The notes: generated from the letters alone by a model not told the origin. 64,000 nucleotides of DNA from Pseudomonas frederiksbergensis (GCF_003732705.1 NZ_MOBR01000008.1:186001-250000), one strand, 5' to 3'. Counted from the stretch's first letter, positions 9,919 through 19,441 are shown. A program made the numbers and translations.

Positions 9919-11194
9919 GTTTTGCGGACTCCTTGATTTTGCTGCCATAACGGGAAATATCGAGGCCTTCGGCGCTGATTTGCGGCGTTTTCTTCGCCAT
10001 CAGGTCCGCCAGCAAGCGACCGGAACCACAGGCCATAGTCCAACCGAGTGTGCCGTGGCCAGTGTTCAAGAACAGGTTGCTGAATTTGGTTCCGCCAACG
10101 ATCGGCGTGCCGTCGGGGGTGGTCGGACGCAGACCGGTCCAGAAACTCGCCTGGGCCAGATCGCCGCCCTGAGGATAAAGGTCGTTGACGATCATCTCCA
10201 GGGTTTCGCGCCGGCGCGGGTTCAGCGACAGGTCAAAACCGGCTATTTCAGCCATGCCACCGACGCGGATACGGTTGTCGAAACGGGTGATCGCGACCTT
10301 GTAGGTCTCGTCGAGAATGGTCGAGGTCGGGGCCATCGCCGGGTTGGTGATCGGCACGGTCAGGGAGTAACCCTTGAGCGGATACACCGGAGCCTTGATG
10401 CCCAGCGGCTTGAGCAGTTGCGGCGAGTAGCTGCCGAGTGCCAGGACGTAACGGTCAGCGGTTTCCAGCTTGCCGTCGATCCACACGCCGTTGATGCGAT
10501 CACCGGCGAAGTCGAGCTGCTGAATATCCTGGCCGTAACGGAATTCCACACCCAGCTTCACGGCCATTTCGGCCAGGCGGGTGGTGAAGATCTGGCAGTC
10601 GCCGGTTTGGTCGTTCGGCAGGCGCAGGGCACCGGCGAGGATGTCGGTGACGGCGGCCAAGGCCGGCTCAACCCGGGCAATGCCGGCGCGGTCGAGCAGT
10701 TCGAACGGCACACCGGACTCTTTCAGTACGGCGATGTCTTTCGCGGCGCCATCGAGTTGAGCCTGGGTGCGGAACAACTGTGTAGTCCCCAGGCTACGGC
10801 CTTCGTAGGCAATGCCGGTTTCGGCGCGCAATTCGTCGAGGCAGTCACGGCTGTACTCGGACAGACGAACCATGCGCTCTTTGTTCACCGCATAACGGTT
10901 GGCGGTGCAGTTGCGCAGCATCTGCGCCATCCACAAGTATTGGTCGATGTCGGCGGTGGCCTTGATCGCCAACGGCGCATGGCGCTGCAACAGCCACTTG
11001 ATGGCTTTGAGCGGCACGCCCGGTGCGGCCCACGGCGAGGCATAACCTGGCGATACCTGCCCGGCGTTGGCGAAACTGGTCTCCATGGCCGCAGCCGGCT
11101 GACGGTCCACGACCACCACTTCAAACCCGGCACGGGCCAGATAGTAAGCACTGGCGGTACCGATGACGCCGCTACCCAAGACCATAACGCGCAT
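9890..11194 (-). CDS. dadA: D-amino acid dehydrogenase small subunit DadA
   Basis: A 434-aa FAD enzyme, membrane-associated in the respiratory chain, that oxidises D-alanine to pyruvate and ammonia. The dinucleotide-binding motif [19 protein letters not shown] lies at the N-terminus, and [16 protein letters not shown] near the C-terminus is the family FAD signature. Of the clustered Met codons, the ATG at 11194 is chosen because GAGGG lies 8 nt before it and the protein then begins MRVMVLG like known DadA. First gene of dadA-ridA-dadX, divergent from dadR. Confidence 0.95.
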   Translation of the reverse strand: MRVMVLGSGVIGTASAYYLARAGFEVVVVDRQPAAAMETSFANAGQVSPGYASPWAAPGVPLKAIKWLLQRHAPLAIKATADIDQYLWMAQMLRNCTANRYAVNKERMVRLSEYSRDCLDELRAETGIAYEGRSLGTTQLFRTQAQLDGAAKDIAVLKESGVPFELLDRAGIARVEPALAAVTDILAGALRLPNDQTGDCQIFTTRLAEMAVKLGVEFRYGQDIQQLDFAGDRINGVWIDGKLETADRYVLALGSYSPQLLKPLGIKAPVYPLKGYSLTVPITNPAMAPTSTILDETYKVAITRFDNRIRVGGMAEIAGFDLSLNPRRRETLEMIVNDLYPQGGDLAQASFWTGLRPTTPDGTPIVGGTKFSNLFLNTGHGTLGWTMACGSGRLLADLMAKKTPQISAEGLDISRYGSKIKESAKHGNPAPAHQ

Positions 11195-11350
11195 TTTCAT
11201 ATCCCTCATCGCGGTTAACCGCTGACGTGTGTTGTGCAGACCGAAGATGTGGGCAGTTTAAAAAAGATTAGCCAGTGCTTTTCACTATATAAGTGCCTAT
11301 ATTTGGCGACAATTCTCGGCAAAAACCCTTTTCACGGAGGCGCATCCCCT
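11195..11350. promoter_or_regulatory. dadA/dadR divergent control region
   Basis: A 156-bp AT-rich spacer between divergent dadA and its Lrp-type regulator. It contains runs such as TTTTCACTATATAAGTGCC and TATATTTGGCGACAATTC, with loosely repeated GCC(A/T)-AT-rich-GGC half-sites as expected for Lrp-family binding. No exact operator can be fixed by eye. Confidence 0.5.
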
Positions 11351-11839
11351 ATGCGTACCAACACTCAGACCAAACGTGAGCTGGACAAGATCGATCGCAG
11401 CATCCTGCGGATCCTGCAAGCGGACGGACGAATCTCCTTCACCGAGCTGGGGGAAAAGGTCGGTCTGTCGACCACGCCCTGCACCGAACGGGTCCGGCGC
11501 CTGGAGCGCGAAGGGATCATCATGAGCTACAACGCCCGGCTCAACCCGCAGCACCTCAAGGGTAGTCTCCTGGTGTTTGTAGAGATCAGCCTCGACTACA
11601 AATCCGGCGATACTTTCGAAGAGTTCCGACGCGCGGTACTGAAACTGCCCCACGTGCTGGAGTGCCATTTGGTGTCAGGGGATTTCGACTATCTGGTGAA
11701 GGCGCGGATTTCCGAGATGGCCTCGTACCGCAAATTGCTGGGCGATATTTTGCTCAAACTGCCCCATGTGCGCGAATCCAAGAGCTATATCGTGATGGAA
11801 GAAGTGAAAGAGAGTTTGTGTTTGCCGATTCCGGATTGA
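11351..11839 (+). CDS. dadR: Lrp/AsnC family regulator DadR
   Basis: A 162-aa Lrp-family activator. An N-terminal helix-turn-helix (about 12-60, LDKIDRSILRILQADGRISFTELGEKVGLS, shown as two overlapping helices) is followed by a RAM/AsnC effector-binding domain (about 70-150). The ATG at 11351 follows GGAGG by 10 nt; 39 codons of upstream open frame have no start signal and are excluded. Divergent from dadA, so expected to activate dadA-ridA-dadX in response to L-alanine, as PA5308 does in P. aeruginosa. Confidence 0.93.
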   Translation: MRTNTQTKRELDKIDRSILRILQADGRISFTELGEKVGLSTTPCTERVRRLEREGIIMSYNARLNPQHLKGSLLVFVEISLDYKSGDTFEEFRRAVLKLPHVLECHLVSGDFDYLVKARISEMASYRKLLGDILLKLPHVRESKSYIVMEEVKESLCLPIPD

Positions 11840-11851
11840 TGGTTCGACCAT

Positions 11852-11961
11852 GATCGTTCCCACGCTCTGCGTGGGAATGCAGCCCGGGACGCTCTGCGTC
11901 CCCTCGAAGCCGAACGCAGAGCGTCCGTTGAGGCATTCCCACGCAGAGCGTGGGAACGATC
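11852..11961. repeat. 110-bp palindromic repeat (GATCGTTCCCACGC family), copy 2
   Basis: Same length and organisation as the copy at 4808-4917, with CTCTGCG in place of CTCCGCG in the left arm. Lies between the convergent ends of dadR and the YkgJ-type gene. Confidence 0.9.
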
Positions 11962-11968
11962 ATCACCG

Positions 11969-12322
11969 CTAGACGAGGACCTGCCGGGTAGACGCCATGT
12001 ACTCATGAATCTGCTTCTCCACCCGCGGATGAATCAGCTCCACCGGCCCGCGCCCGTTGGGGCATGGCAAGGTCTTGGTGGTGCCGAACAGCCGGCAAAT
12101 CAGCGGCCGCTCGTCATACACGGTGCAGCCGTTGGGCCCCAGGTGCACGCAGTTGAGTTCATCCATCGCTGCATCCTGCTCGGCGCGGGTCTTGCGCGGC
12201 AGGCGGGACATTTCTTCCGGCGAGGTCGTCACCGGCCCACAGCAGTCATGGCAGCCCGGCACGCACTCGAACGAGGGTATCTGCTGGCGCAGGGTGCGAA
12301 TTTTCTGACTGTTGCAGCTCAT
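11969..12322 (-). CDS. YkgJ-family cysteine-cluster protein
   Basis: A 117-aa protein with the YkgJ metal-binding cysteine pattern: FECVPGCHDCCG near residues 15-26, then NCVHLGPNGCTVYDERPLIC and a late PCPNG. The cysteines probably bind a zinc or iron-sulfur centre; the biological role of the family is unknown. The start is the internal ATG (MSCNSQK) rather than an ATG five codons upstream. The 3' end sits 8 nt from the 110-bp repeat. Confidence 0.8.
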   Translation of the reverse strand: MSCNSQKIRTLRQQIPSFECVPGCHDCCGPVTTSPEEMSRLPRKTRAEQDAAMDELNCVHLGPNGCTVYDERPLICRLFGTTKTLPCPNGRGPVELIHPRVEKQIHEYMASTRQVLV

Positions 12323-12459
12323 CGAAGCGGTGACCAAAAGCGGAATAGAGCGGGATTCTGACGCATCCGGCCCGTTCCATACAGCAGCAACCGACCAATG
12401 TTGCCCGCGCCGGAAGGTCCGGCTTATGCTCCGTCAACTTTTTCAAACACCGCATCTGG

Positions 12460-13782
12460 ATGACGCACATGAACGCCCGTGTTCAGCAACCTGCCCCGAA
12501 TCACCGGCACGCTGCCTCTTATTACGCCGCCAGCAGCCTGCCACAGCCCGATCATCCGGTGCTCCAGGGCGAGTTGACGGCGGACGTGTGCGTGGTCGGC
12601 GGCGGGTTTTCCGGGTTGAACACCGCGTTGGAACTGGCCGAACGCGGTCTCAGCGTGGTGCTGCTGGAAGCGCACAAGATTGGCTGGGGCGCCAGCGGGC
12701 GCAATGGCGGGCAATTGATTCGCGGCGTCGGCCATGGCCTCGATCAGTTCGCCAATGTCATCGGTGCCGACGGCGTGCGTCAGATGAAACTCATGGGCCT
12801 GGAAGCGGTGGAAATCGTCCGACAGCGGGTCGAGCGTTTTCAGATTGCCTGCGACCTGACCTGGGGCTATTGCGACCTCGCCAACAAACCCCGGGACCTG
12901 GAAGGCTTCGCCGAAGATGCCGCAGAACTGCGCAGCCTTGGTTACCGCTACGAAACCCGACTGCTGCAAGCCAACGAAATGCACTCGGTGGTCGGCTCCG
13001 ACCGTTACGTCGGCGGCTTGATCGACATGGGCTCCGGGCACTTGCATCCGCTGAACCTGGCACTGGGCGAAGCGGCGGCCGCACAGCAATTGGGCGCAAG
13101 ACTGTTCGAACAGTCGGCAGTCACTCGCATTGATTACGGCACCGAAGTGAAAGTGCACACCGCCCAGGGCTTGGTCCGCGCCAAGACCCTGGTGCTGGGC
13201 TGCAACGCTTATCTCAATGACCTCAATCCCGAACTCAGCGGCAAAGTGCTGCCCGCCGGCAGTTACATCATCGCCACCGAACCGTTGAGCGAAGAACAGG
13301 CGCACGCCTTGCTGCCGCAGAACATGGCGGTCTGCGACCAGCGTGTGGCGCTGGATTACTACCGGCTCTCGGCGGATCGACGCTTGCTGTTCGGCGGTGC
13401 CTGCCATTACTCAGGTCGGGACCCGAAAGACATCGCTGCGTATATGCGGCCGAAGATGCTGGACGTATTCCCGCAATTGGCCGGAGTGAAGATCGATTAT
13501 CAATGGGGCGGCATGATCGGCATCGGCGCCAACCGCCTGCCGCAGATCGGCCGGCTCAAGGATCAGCCGAATGTGTATTACGCCCAGGCGTATTCCGGTC
13601 ACGGGGTGAATGCCACGCACCTGGCGGGCAAGTTGTTGGCTGAAGCCATCAGTGGTCAGCACAGTGGCGGGTTCGATCTGTTTGCCCAAGTGCCGCACAT
13701 TACCTTTCCGGGCGGCCGGCATTTGCGTTCGCCGCTGCTCGCGTTAGGGATGTTGTGGCATCGGATGAAAGAGTTGGTTTGA
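12460..13782 (+). CDS. pauB: FAD-dependent gamma-glutamylpolyamine oxidoreductase, PauB/PuuB-like
   Basis: A 440-aa DAO-family flavoprotein. VVGGGFSGLNTALELAERG (about 46-65) is the FAD-binding Rossmann motif, and GWGASGRNGGQ plus GYSGHGVN-like sequence (AYSGHGVNATHL) match the PuuB/OrdL group that oxidises gamma-glutamylated polyamines to aldehydes. By position it corresponds to P. aeruginosa PA5309 (PauB4). Two in-frame ATGs lie 9 nt apart (12460 and 12469); neither has a strong Shine-Dalgarno. Its product would be a substrate for the KauB-type dehydrogenase at 23.5 kb. Which pauB paralogue it is cannot be settled here. Confidence 0.85.
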   Translation: MTHMNARVQQPAPNHRHAASYYAASSLPQPDHPVLQGELTADVCVVGGGFSGLNTALELAERGLSVVLLEAHKIGWGASGRNGGQLIRGVGHGLDQFANVIGADGVRQMKLMGLEAVEIVRQRVERFQIACDLTWGYCDLANKPRDLEGFAEDAAELRSLGYRYETRLLQANEMHSVVGSDRYVGGLIDMGSGHLHPLNLALGEAAAAQQLGARLFEQSAVTRIDYGTEVKVHTAQGLVRAKTLVLGCNAYLNDLNPELSGKVLPAGSYIIATEPLSEEQAHALLPQNMAVCDQRVALDYYRLSADRRLLFGGACHYSGRDPKDIAAYMRPKMLDVFPQLAGVKIDYQWGGMIGIGANRLPQIGRLKDQPNVYYAQAYSGHGVNATHLAGKLLAEAISGQHSGGFDLFAQVPHITFPGGRHLRSPLLALGMLWHRMKELV

Positions 13783-13792
13783 GGGACATTGA

Positions 13793-13904
13793 GATCGTTC
13801 CCACGCTCCTGCGTGGGAATGCATCCCGGGACGCTCTGCGTCCCATTCAGAGCCGAACGCAGAGCGTCCGTTGAGGCGTTCCCACGCGGAGCGTGGGAAC
13901 GATC
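13793..13904. repeat. Palindromic repeat (GATCGTTCCCACGC family), copy 3
   Basis: 112 bp, with the same arms as copies at 4808 and 11852 but with CTCCTGCG in the left arm. Begins 10 nt after the oxidoreductase stop and ends 4 nt before the DUF1127 stop. Confidence 0.9.
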
Positions 13905-13908
13905 CTGC

Positions 13909-14154
13909 CTACATCCGCCAAAACGGCTTAAGTCCCTCCGCCAACGCCTCTTCCCGACTCAACCCCACATCCCGCAGCTGCTCCGGAGTCAGGTTCAGCA
14001 ACGCCTTGCGCGTGTGCAGACGGTGCCAGAACAGATCCCAGCGACTCAGGCAGGACGGCGCATTGCGCATCAGCGCCTCACGGGTGCCGTGGTTCTGCCC
14101 TGCCGCCAGTTCCTGACTGCGTAACGTCAGCCGCACATCGCTCAAGCCGTTCAT
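13909..14154 (-). CDS. DUF1127 small protein
   Basis: An 81-aa basic protein with a C-terminal DUF1127/YjiS module: WHRLHTRKALLNLTPEQLRDVGLSREEALAEGLKPFWR (shown in part as LLNLTPEQLRDVGLSREEA). Such proteins are small Arg-rich factors linked in other bacteria to RNA binding and phosphate or stress responses; the role here is unknown. AGGAG lies 8 nt before ATG. Divergent from the MocR-type gene, a common pairing that suggests it is the regulator's target. Confidence 0.85.
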   Translation of the reverse strand: MNGLSDVRLTLRSQELAAGQNHGTREALMRNAPSCLSRWDLFWHRLHTRKALLNLTPEQLRDVGLSREEALAEGLKPFWRM

Positions 14155-14233
14155 GTTGATCGCTCCTGTTTACTTGGGTAGCCAGAGGTTTCATCATGCT
14201 CGAGCGGCGAAAAGCATTACAGATTCAAAGCAG

Positions 14234-14282
14234 CTGTATTATTTCCATACAGATTTGCCGATTTAGGCTCTGAATCCTGTAT
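14234..14282. promoter_or_regulatory. CTGTAT inverted and direct repeats, candidate MocR operator
   Basis: CTGTAT-N7-ATACAG (14234-14252) and a further CTGTAT at 14277-14282 lie midway between the DUF1127 gene and the MocR-type regulator. The two CTGTAT sites are 43 bp apart, about four helical turns. Confidence 0.45.
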
Positions 14283-14333
14283 TTTTGCCCCATCTGTACC
14301 GGTTAACCGAATCACCTGCACCGAGGCACTGCC

Positions 14334-15755
14334 ATGACCCTTTACGTCAATCTCGCCGAATTGCTCGGCACGCGCATCGAACAGGGCTTCTATCGCCCCG
14401 GCGACCGGCTGCCGTCGGTGCGGGCGTTGAGTGTCGAACACGGGGTCAGCCTGAGCACGGTGCAGCAGGCTTATCGGGTGCTGGAAGACAGCGGGCTGGC
14501 GACGCCGAAGCCAAAATCCGGGTACTTCGTGCCGGTCAGTCGCGAGTTGCCGGAATTGCCCGCCGTCGGCCGTCCGGCCCAGCGCCCGGTGGATATTTCC
14601 CAGTGGGATCAGGTGCTGGAATTGATCCGCGCCGTGCCACGCAAAGACGTGGTGCAACTGGGTCGCGGCATGCCGGACATTACCTCACCAACCATGAAAC
14701 CGCTGTTGCGCGGGCTGGCGCAGATCAGTCGGCGCCAGGACATGCCCGGCCTGTATTACGACAACATCCACGGCAACCTCGAACTGCGCGAACAGATCGC
14801 CCGCCTGATGCTCGATTCCGGCTGCCAGTTGAGCGCCGCTGACCTGGTGGTCACCACCGGTTGCCACGAAGCGCTGTCCACCAGCATCCGCTCCATCTGC
14901 GAACCCGGTGACATCGTCGCCGTGGATTCACCGAGCTTTCACGGCGCTATGCAGACCCTCAAGGGCCTGGGCTTGAAAGCCTTGGAAATCCCCACTGACC
15001 CGATCACCGGCATCAGCCTCGACGCATTGGAACTGGCCTTGGAGCAATGGCCGATCAAGGCCATACAGTTGACCCCCAACTGCAACAACCCCTTGGGCTA
15101 CATCATGCCGGAGACACGTAAACGGGCGTTGTTGAACCTGGCACAGCGTTTCGACGTGGCGATCATCGAGGACGATGTGTATGGCGAATTGGCCTACACC
15201 TACCCGCGTCCACGCACGATCAAATCCTTCGACGAAGACGGCCGCGTGCTGCTGTGCAGTTCGTTTTCCAAGACGTTGGCGCCGGGGCTGCGCATCGGTT
15301 GGGTAGCACCGGGACGTTATCTGGAACGGGTGCTGCACATGAAATACATCAGCACCGGCTCCACCGCGCCACAAGCGCAGATCGCCATCGCCGACTTTCT
15401 CAAGGGCGGTCACTTCGAGCCGCATTTGCGGCGGATGCGCAGCCAATACCAGCGCAATCGCGACATGATGATCGATTGGGTCACGCGCTACTTCCCCGCC
15501 GGCACACGGGCCAGCCGGCCACAGGGCAGTTTCATGCTGTGGGTCGAACTGCCGGAAGGCTTCGATACGTTGAAACTGAATCGTGCACTGCACGACCAAG
15601 GCGTACAGATTGCCGTGGGCAGCATTTTTTCGGCTTCGGGCAAGTACCGCAATTGTCTGCGGATGAACTACGCGGCCAAGCCGACGCCGCAGGTCGAAGA
15701 TGCGGTGCGCAAGGTAGGCGCAGCGGCGATCAAACTGTTGGCGGAATCCGTTTAA
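14334..15755 (+). CDS. MocR-type GntR/aminotransferase-fold transcription regulator
   Basis: A 473-aa fusion of a GntR winged helix (about 1-70; PGDRLPSVRALSVEHGVSLS) and a class-I aminotransferase-like domain (about 110-470). The predicted PLP lysine is K313 in SSFSKTLAPGLRIGW, with the upstream TPNCNNPLG motif also present. It probably senses an amino-group compound or PLP itself and controls a neighbouring gene. GAGG lies 8 nt before ATG. Its stop overlaps by 4 nt the stop of the convergent fimbrial gene. Similar to E. coli YdcR; the effector is unknown. Confidence 0.88.
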   Translation: MTLYVNLAELLGTRIEQGFYRPGDRLPSVRALSVEHGVSLSTVQQAYRVLEDSGLATPKPKSGYFVPVSRELPELPAVGRPAQRPVDISQWDQVLELIRAVPRKDVVQLGRGMPDITSPTMKPLLRGLAQISRRQDMPGLYYDNIHGNLELREQIARLMLDSGCQLSAADLVVTTGCHEALSTSIRSICEPGDIVAVDSPSFHGAMQTLKGLGLKALEIPTDPITGISLDALELALEQWPIKAIQLTPNCNNPLGYIMPETRKRALLNLAQRFDVAIIEDDVYGELAYTYPRPRTIKSFDEDGRVLLCSSFSKTLAPGLRIGWVAPGRYLERVLHMKYISTGSTAPQAQIAIADFLKGGHFEPHLRRMRSQYQRNRDMMIDWVTRYFPAGTRASRPQGSFMLWVELPEGFDTLKLNRALHDQGVQIAVGSIFSASGKYRNCLRMNYAAKPTPQVEDAVRKVGAAAIKLLAESV

Positions 15756-16279
15756 TCGAGCTGAAAACGCCCGCCGCCTTCAAATCGGGTCAGGTCAATG
15801 ACGCGACTCGCCCCGTCGCTTACCTGGGCCTCCACTTCCAGTTCGATCTCAAGCTGAGCGCCCGAGGCGATGGCACCCGCGCGCCATGGGACCATTCGGT
15901 CACCCGGCCGCAGAAGATCCGTCGCCAAAGGCTCACCGTTGTCAGCAGCCCACTGCACGGCCGCACCATCCAATCGCGCCGCGACGATTTTCAACTGCAA
16001 GGTGCCGGCGCCCCAGCGATAGCGCTGGGAGTCCGCTGCGGGGGCGATAAATTGCCACCTCATTGGCTGCGGCTCGGGGCACTGAATCCGCAGCTGCACC
16101 GTGCGTGAACCGAAGCTTGAGTCGGTTTCACCCGGTGCCGTCTGCGCCAACAACGCCCCGCGTGTCGATGATCCAAAAGCCACGTGCCCCGGGCTCAGGC
16201 TCAACGTACAGCCGTCGCGGGCCGCTGCCGAATAGGACGCAAGGCACGTCAACATCGCCGCAAACACCACACACTTCAT
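15752..16279 (-). CDS. Putative fimbrial tip or minor subunit (DUF1120-like)
   Basis: A 175-aa secreted protein with a signal peptide (MKCVVFAAMLTCLASYSAAA). The mature part is beta-rich and resembles the minor pilins of DUF1120-type chaperone-usher clusters, with two conserved cysteines (DGCTLSL and IQCPEPQP). It is the last gene of the fimbrial operon; its ATG (16279) lies 14 nt past the usher stop. The upstream in-frame ATG at 16324 lies within the usher gene and lacks a signal peptide directly after it, so it is rejected. The tip role is inferred from position. Confidence 0.65.
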   Translation of the reverse strand: MKCVVFAAMLTCLASYSAAARDGCTLSLSPGHVAFGSSTRGALLAQTAPGETDSSFGSRTVQLRIQCPEPQPMRWQFIAPAADSQRYRWGAGTLQLKIVAARLDGAAVQWAADNGEPLATDLLRPGDRMVPWRAGAIASGAQLEIELEVEAQVSDGASRVIDLTRFEGGGRFQLD

Positions 16280-16292
16280 CGCAGGTTCTCGC

Positions 16293-18728
16293 TCATGACA
16301 AATTTGGATCGAGGCACGTCGCATCGACCGTCTCGATGCGCAGGCTGTCGTGGGGCACTTCGTTCAAGGGGTATTCGAGCCAGCAGCGTTGGTTATCGGA
16401 CAAGCGCACATGCAGTGTTTGATCAGGTTTGGCGTCTGACAGAAAAATCGTCCCGGCATCCAGCACCGTCGTTACGTATTGGCCCTGCTCGTCATGCACC
16501 GTTACCCCCTTGGGCAACCACTGACGATCGACGGTCCTGGCCTTCAACAGCAAGCGTCGTACGCTCATCACCGAAAAATCCAGGTGCTGTACCGACCCAC
16601 GCCCCGCCTCCACTTCCTGATAGCCGTTAAGCACTTCGACGTTGCGCGGCAGGCTGCCATTGTCGACCTCCAGCCGGGCCAGGGTGTAGGCCGGCAAACT
16701 GGCCGCCACCGCCCGCCCAAACCCATCCGTCCAGACGGGGCCGCGGGGCGTTTGCAGTTTCAAACCCGCGTGCTCACCAGCCTTGAGCACACCAAAGGTG
16801 TCGCGCACCGGATAAGGTGAAAGCGTCACACCGTCCCGGTGAAAGACCATGCCGCCGCGGGCGCCGACATCGAAATTCGTCGCGTCGGGTCGCTGGCTGT
16901 ATCCGAGGTCAATGCTGGTGTAATGCGCCAGCGTGTTTAGACGCGCGCCAAACGTTGTCGGCCCGCCGTCGCGTTGTTCGGCACTGACGCTGTAGTCCTG
17001 GATTTCGTTTATGGCGTCGCTGAAAACCACGCCACTGCGCGCACCTGAGCGATCGTCCTTGCGCAAATAACTGCGGACCGAGCGCTGGCCACCCAGCGGC
17101 ACGCCCAGCGTCAGATAAGCTGCGCTGCCCTGGCGACTCGCCGCCGCACCGCCCATGTCTCGTTCCAGGCTCACGGACAGGCTGACCCTCTCGGGAAGCA
17201 TCTGCGACCAAGAAAGGCCCAACCGCGATTGCGGCGGTTCATCCCGGCTGGAATAACGCGACCAGGTAGCGCCAAACGTCCCCCAGTGCGCGGTCGAACC
17301 ATTGAGGGAAAACGCCCATTGATCGCGGCTTCGGGATTCGGCCTGGTGGCGTTCCTGATTCCAGCCGGTATCCGACAACGTGCGAAAGTCCTCGCTCTGG
17401 CGGACGTTGATCAGACTCGTCGACAGGTTTGACGATAACTGCGCACTGAACGTCATTTGTAATTGGTTGCCGGCAAGACCTTGGGAGCGATCGCTGGACA
17501 GCACCTGGCGGGCCCCCAGAAAAATCCCGTTTGACCATTGTTGCTGAAGCCCCCAGCCCGCCGACACGTACTCGGTCGCGCCCATCAAACCCGCCGTGAC
17601 CCGCCGCTCCCGTCCCCAGTTCCAGTCCCTGCTGAAGGCTGCGAAGGAAGGGGCCTGGCGCTCATCGCTGCCCAATCGCCGCACGCGCCCCAAGGCGACA
17701 TTGAAACCGGGCGGGCTGCCGAACTGCGCATCGTAGAGACTGGCAGCCGGCACTCGAAACCGCCGCTGTTGCCCATCCTGTTCATGCACCGTCACTTCCA
17801 GATCCAGCGAATGGCTCAACAAAGGCAATTCCCGCAACGTGAAAGGACCGCTGGGGACCATCGTGGTGTAGATCATCACGCCGTTCTGCCGGACTTCGAT
17901 GCGCGCCGCAGAATAAGCAATGCCTTCAACCCGGCTCCCGGCCCCGCGCTCAGCGGCGCGCAGTTGGGCAAATGCACCTTCGGGCTGTATCTGCAGGCCG
18001 AGAAATGACTCGCCACTGAATAACGGCGAGGCCATGTTCAGCTGCCCCACCTGCACGTTGACCTCGTAGTCTTCAAGTGTGCGCATACCGTAGGCATACA
18101 GATGTTCGAAACGTGCGTCATCGGACTGCGCCGTGTAGGACTGCCGACTACGCAGCACCCAATTCCCGGCATTGAAACCGACCTCCGAAGTGAAACTGCG
18201 GTAGTCACTGCGCTGCCCCTGGAACTGGCTGTCCGTCATCAGCGCGTCGTAGTTCAGAACGCCCGCCATGCCACCCTTGGCAAAGACTCGGGACGCTTGA
18301 TCCGGCGGCAACAACGTAGCGGTCGGGACCAGCAGGTCAACCTGCTCCCTGCCTGGCTGAAGTTGCACAACGGCGGCTGGAAACCCTTCAGCGAACGTCA
18401 TGCAGGTGCCCGCCTCCTGCCGTCGCAAAACCAGCGCACGTACACCCGCGGCTTTCAACAGAGCGGGGGCGAGACACACCTCGCCATGCTGATTGAAGGT
18501 CATCTGCACACGGCCCTTGGGCTGCCCGTTGACCTGGAGTGACACCGGGCGCGTGCCCTGGACAAAGCGCGGAGACTCCCGAAAGTATTCAGCCAGCGCC
18601 GGATCGATGCCTCGATCCTTGAGCACCTGGGGATCGAACAGGACGGATTCATTTGCCGCGATCTCAGTCGATCCACAGGCCAGCAGACACAAACGGCCCA
18701 GCCAAATGCGCGTTGCCCGAAACCTCAC
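16293..18728 (-). CDS. Fimbrial outer-membrane usher
   Basis: An 811-aa FimD/PapC/CS1-type usher. Signal peptide about 1-25; N-terminal periplasmic domain with FDPQVLKDRGIDPALAEYF; long beta-strand-rich translocation pore (about 130-660) with plug domain; C-terminal domains near 700-811. It secretes and assembles pilus subunits across the outer membrane. The start overlaps the chaperone stop by 4 nt (ATGA), which indicates translational coupling. Slightly shorter than E. coli FimD, as usual for CS1-like ushers. Confidence 0.88.
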   Translation of the reverse strand: MRFRATRIWLGRLCLLACGSTEIAANESVLFDPQVLKDRGIDPALAEYFRESPRFVQGTRPVSLQVNGQPKGRVQMTFNQHGEVCLAPALLKAAGVRALVLRRQEAGTCMTFAEGFPAAVVQLQPGREQVDLLVPTATLLPPDQASRVFAKGGMAGVLNYDALMTDSQFQGQRSDYRSFTSEVGFNAGNWVLRSRQSYTAQSDDARFEHLYAYGMRTLEDYEVNVQVGQLNMASPLFSGESFLGLQIQPEGAFAQLRAAERGAGSRVEGIAYSAARIEVRQNGVMIYTTMVPSGPFTLRELPLLSHSLDLEVTVHEQDGQQRRFRVPAASLYDAQFGSPPGFNVALGRVRRLGSDERQAPSFAAFSRDWNWGRERRVTAGLMGATEYVSAGWGLQQQWSNGIFLGARQVLSSDRSQGLAGNQLQMTFSAQLSSNLSTSLINVRQSEDFRTLSDTGWNQERHQAESRSRDQWAFSLNGSTAHWGTFGATWSRYSSRDEPPQSRLGLSWSQMLPERVSLSVSLERDMGGAAASRQGSAAYLTLGVPLGGQRSVRSYLRKDDRSGARSGVVFSDAINEIQDYSVSAEQRDGGPTTFGARLNTLAHYTSIDLGYSQRPDATNFDVGARGGMVFHRDGVTLSPYPVRDTFGVLKAGEHAGLKLQTPRGPVWTDGFGRAVAASLPAYTLARLEVDNGSLPRNVEVLNGYQEVEAGRGSVQHLDFSVMSVRRLLLKARTVDRQWLPKGVTVHDEQGQYVTTVLDAGTIFLSDAKPDQTLHVRLSDNQRCWLEYPLNEVPHDSLRIETVDATCLDPNLS

Positions 18729-19441
18729 TCGTTAATTACCGCAGCGTCGTACTGCTCGACCGCGAACCCATAGGTGGTCGCCGGGAATATCCGCACGCCC
18801 GTCACAGATGACGCCGCTCCCGGAACCCCCTCAAGCCGCAGGCGTTCACCCGGCAAAATGTAGGTTCGCGGCAGGTCAACCGAGCGCACGCCAGGCAACG
18901 GGACGATGGCCTTGGCCAGGCGAACCACATAAGGGCTGGAGTTGAAGACCTGCAAATCGCCGCCGACAGACGACCACTTCAAGCGTTTCCAGGGTTCGCG
19001 CTCCACCGGCAAATCGGCGGGCCGCAAAATCACCGGTAAATTCTGCCGCACCCCCAGATTGACCCGGGCGCCGCTGGTTCCTTCGACGGGACTGATGCCC
19101 TCGAATATCACGCGCTTCAACCGCTCGGTCCGCAGCGGCTGAGTGTTTTGCAGGATAAAACGCACCTGCTGGACCTCTCCGGGTTCGACGCGGGCCATCG
19201 GTGGCGTGAATACCAGCAGCCACTCATCGTCCTGCTCGATGTTCTCAACCGTGGTGTGCAGCAGCGCGGGCCGGGTATCGGTGTTGCGCACATTCATGGT
19301 CGCCTCGCCAAGGCTCTCTTCCACAACAAGCACAGGCGTCTGCGGCACCATGCCGGCCGAATACGCCTGCGTTGCGACCAACAATGAAAACAACAAGGGC
19401 AACGGCGTAGTGAAACCTGCCCTGCTCATAAAAAAAGGCAT
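18725..19441 (-). CDS. Periplasmic pilus chaperone
   Basis: A 238-aa PapD-like chaperone. After a signal peptide ending near AYSA, the G1 region includes TPVLVVEESLGEATMNVRNT and the N-domain ends with the family-like LKRVIFEGISPVEG segment. It would donate a strand to subunits and deliver them to the usher. The start is uncertain: the ATG at 19441 is chosen (a weak GGAA about 9 nt upstream), the ATG at 19429 being an alternative; the longer open frame to 19543 gives a non-secretory N-terminus. Confidence 0.82.
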   Translation of the reverse strand: MPFFMSRAGFTTPLPLLFSLLVATQAYSAGMVPQTPVLVVEESLGEATMNVRNTDTRPALLHTTVENIEQDDEWLLVFTPPMARVEPGEVQQVRFILQNTQPLRTERLKRVIFEGISPVEGTSGARVNLGVRQNLPVILRPADLPVEREPWKRLKWSSVGGDLQVFNSSPYVVRLAKAIVPLPGVRSVDLPRTYILPGERLRLEGVPGAASSVTGVRIFPATTYGFAVEQYDAAVINE

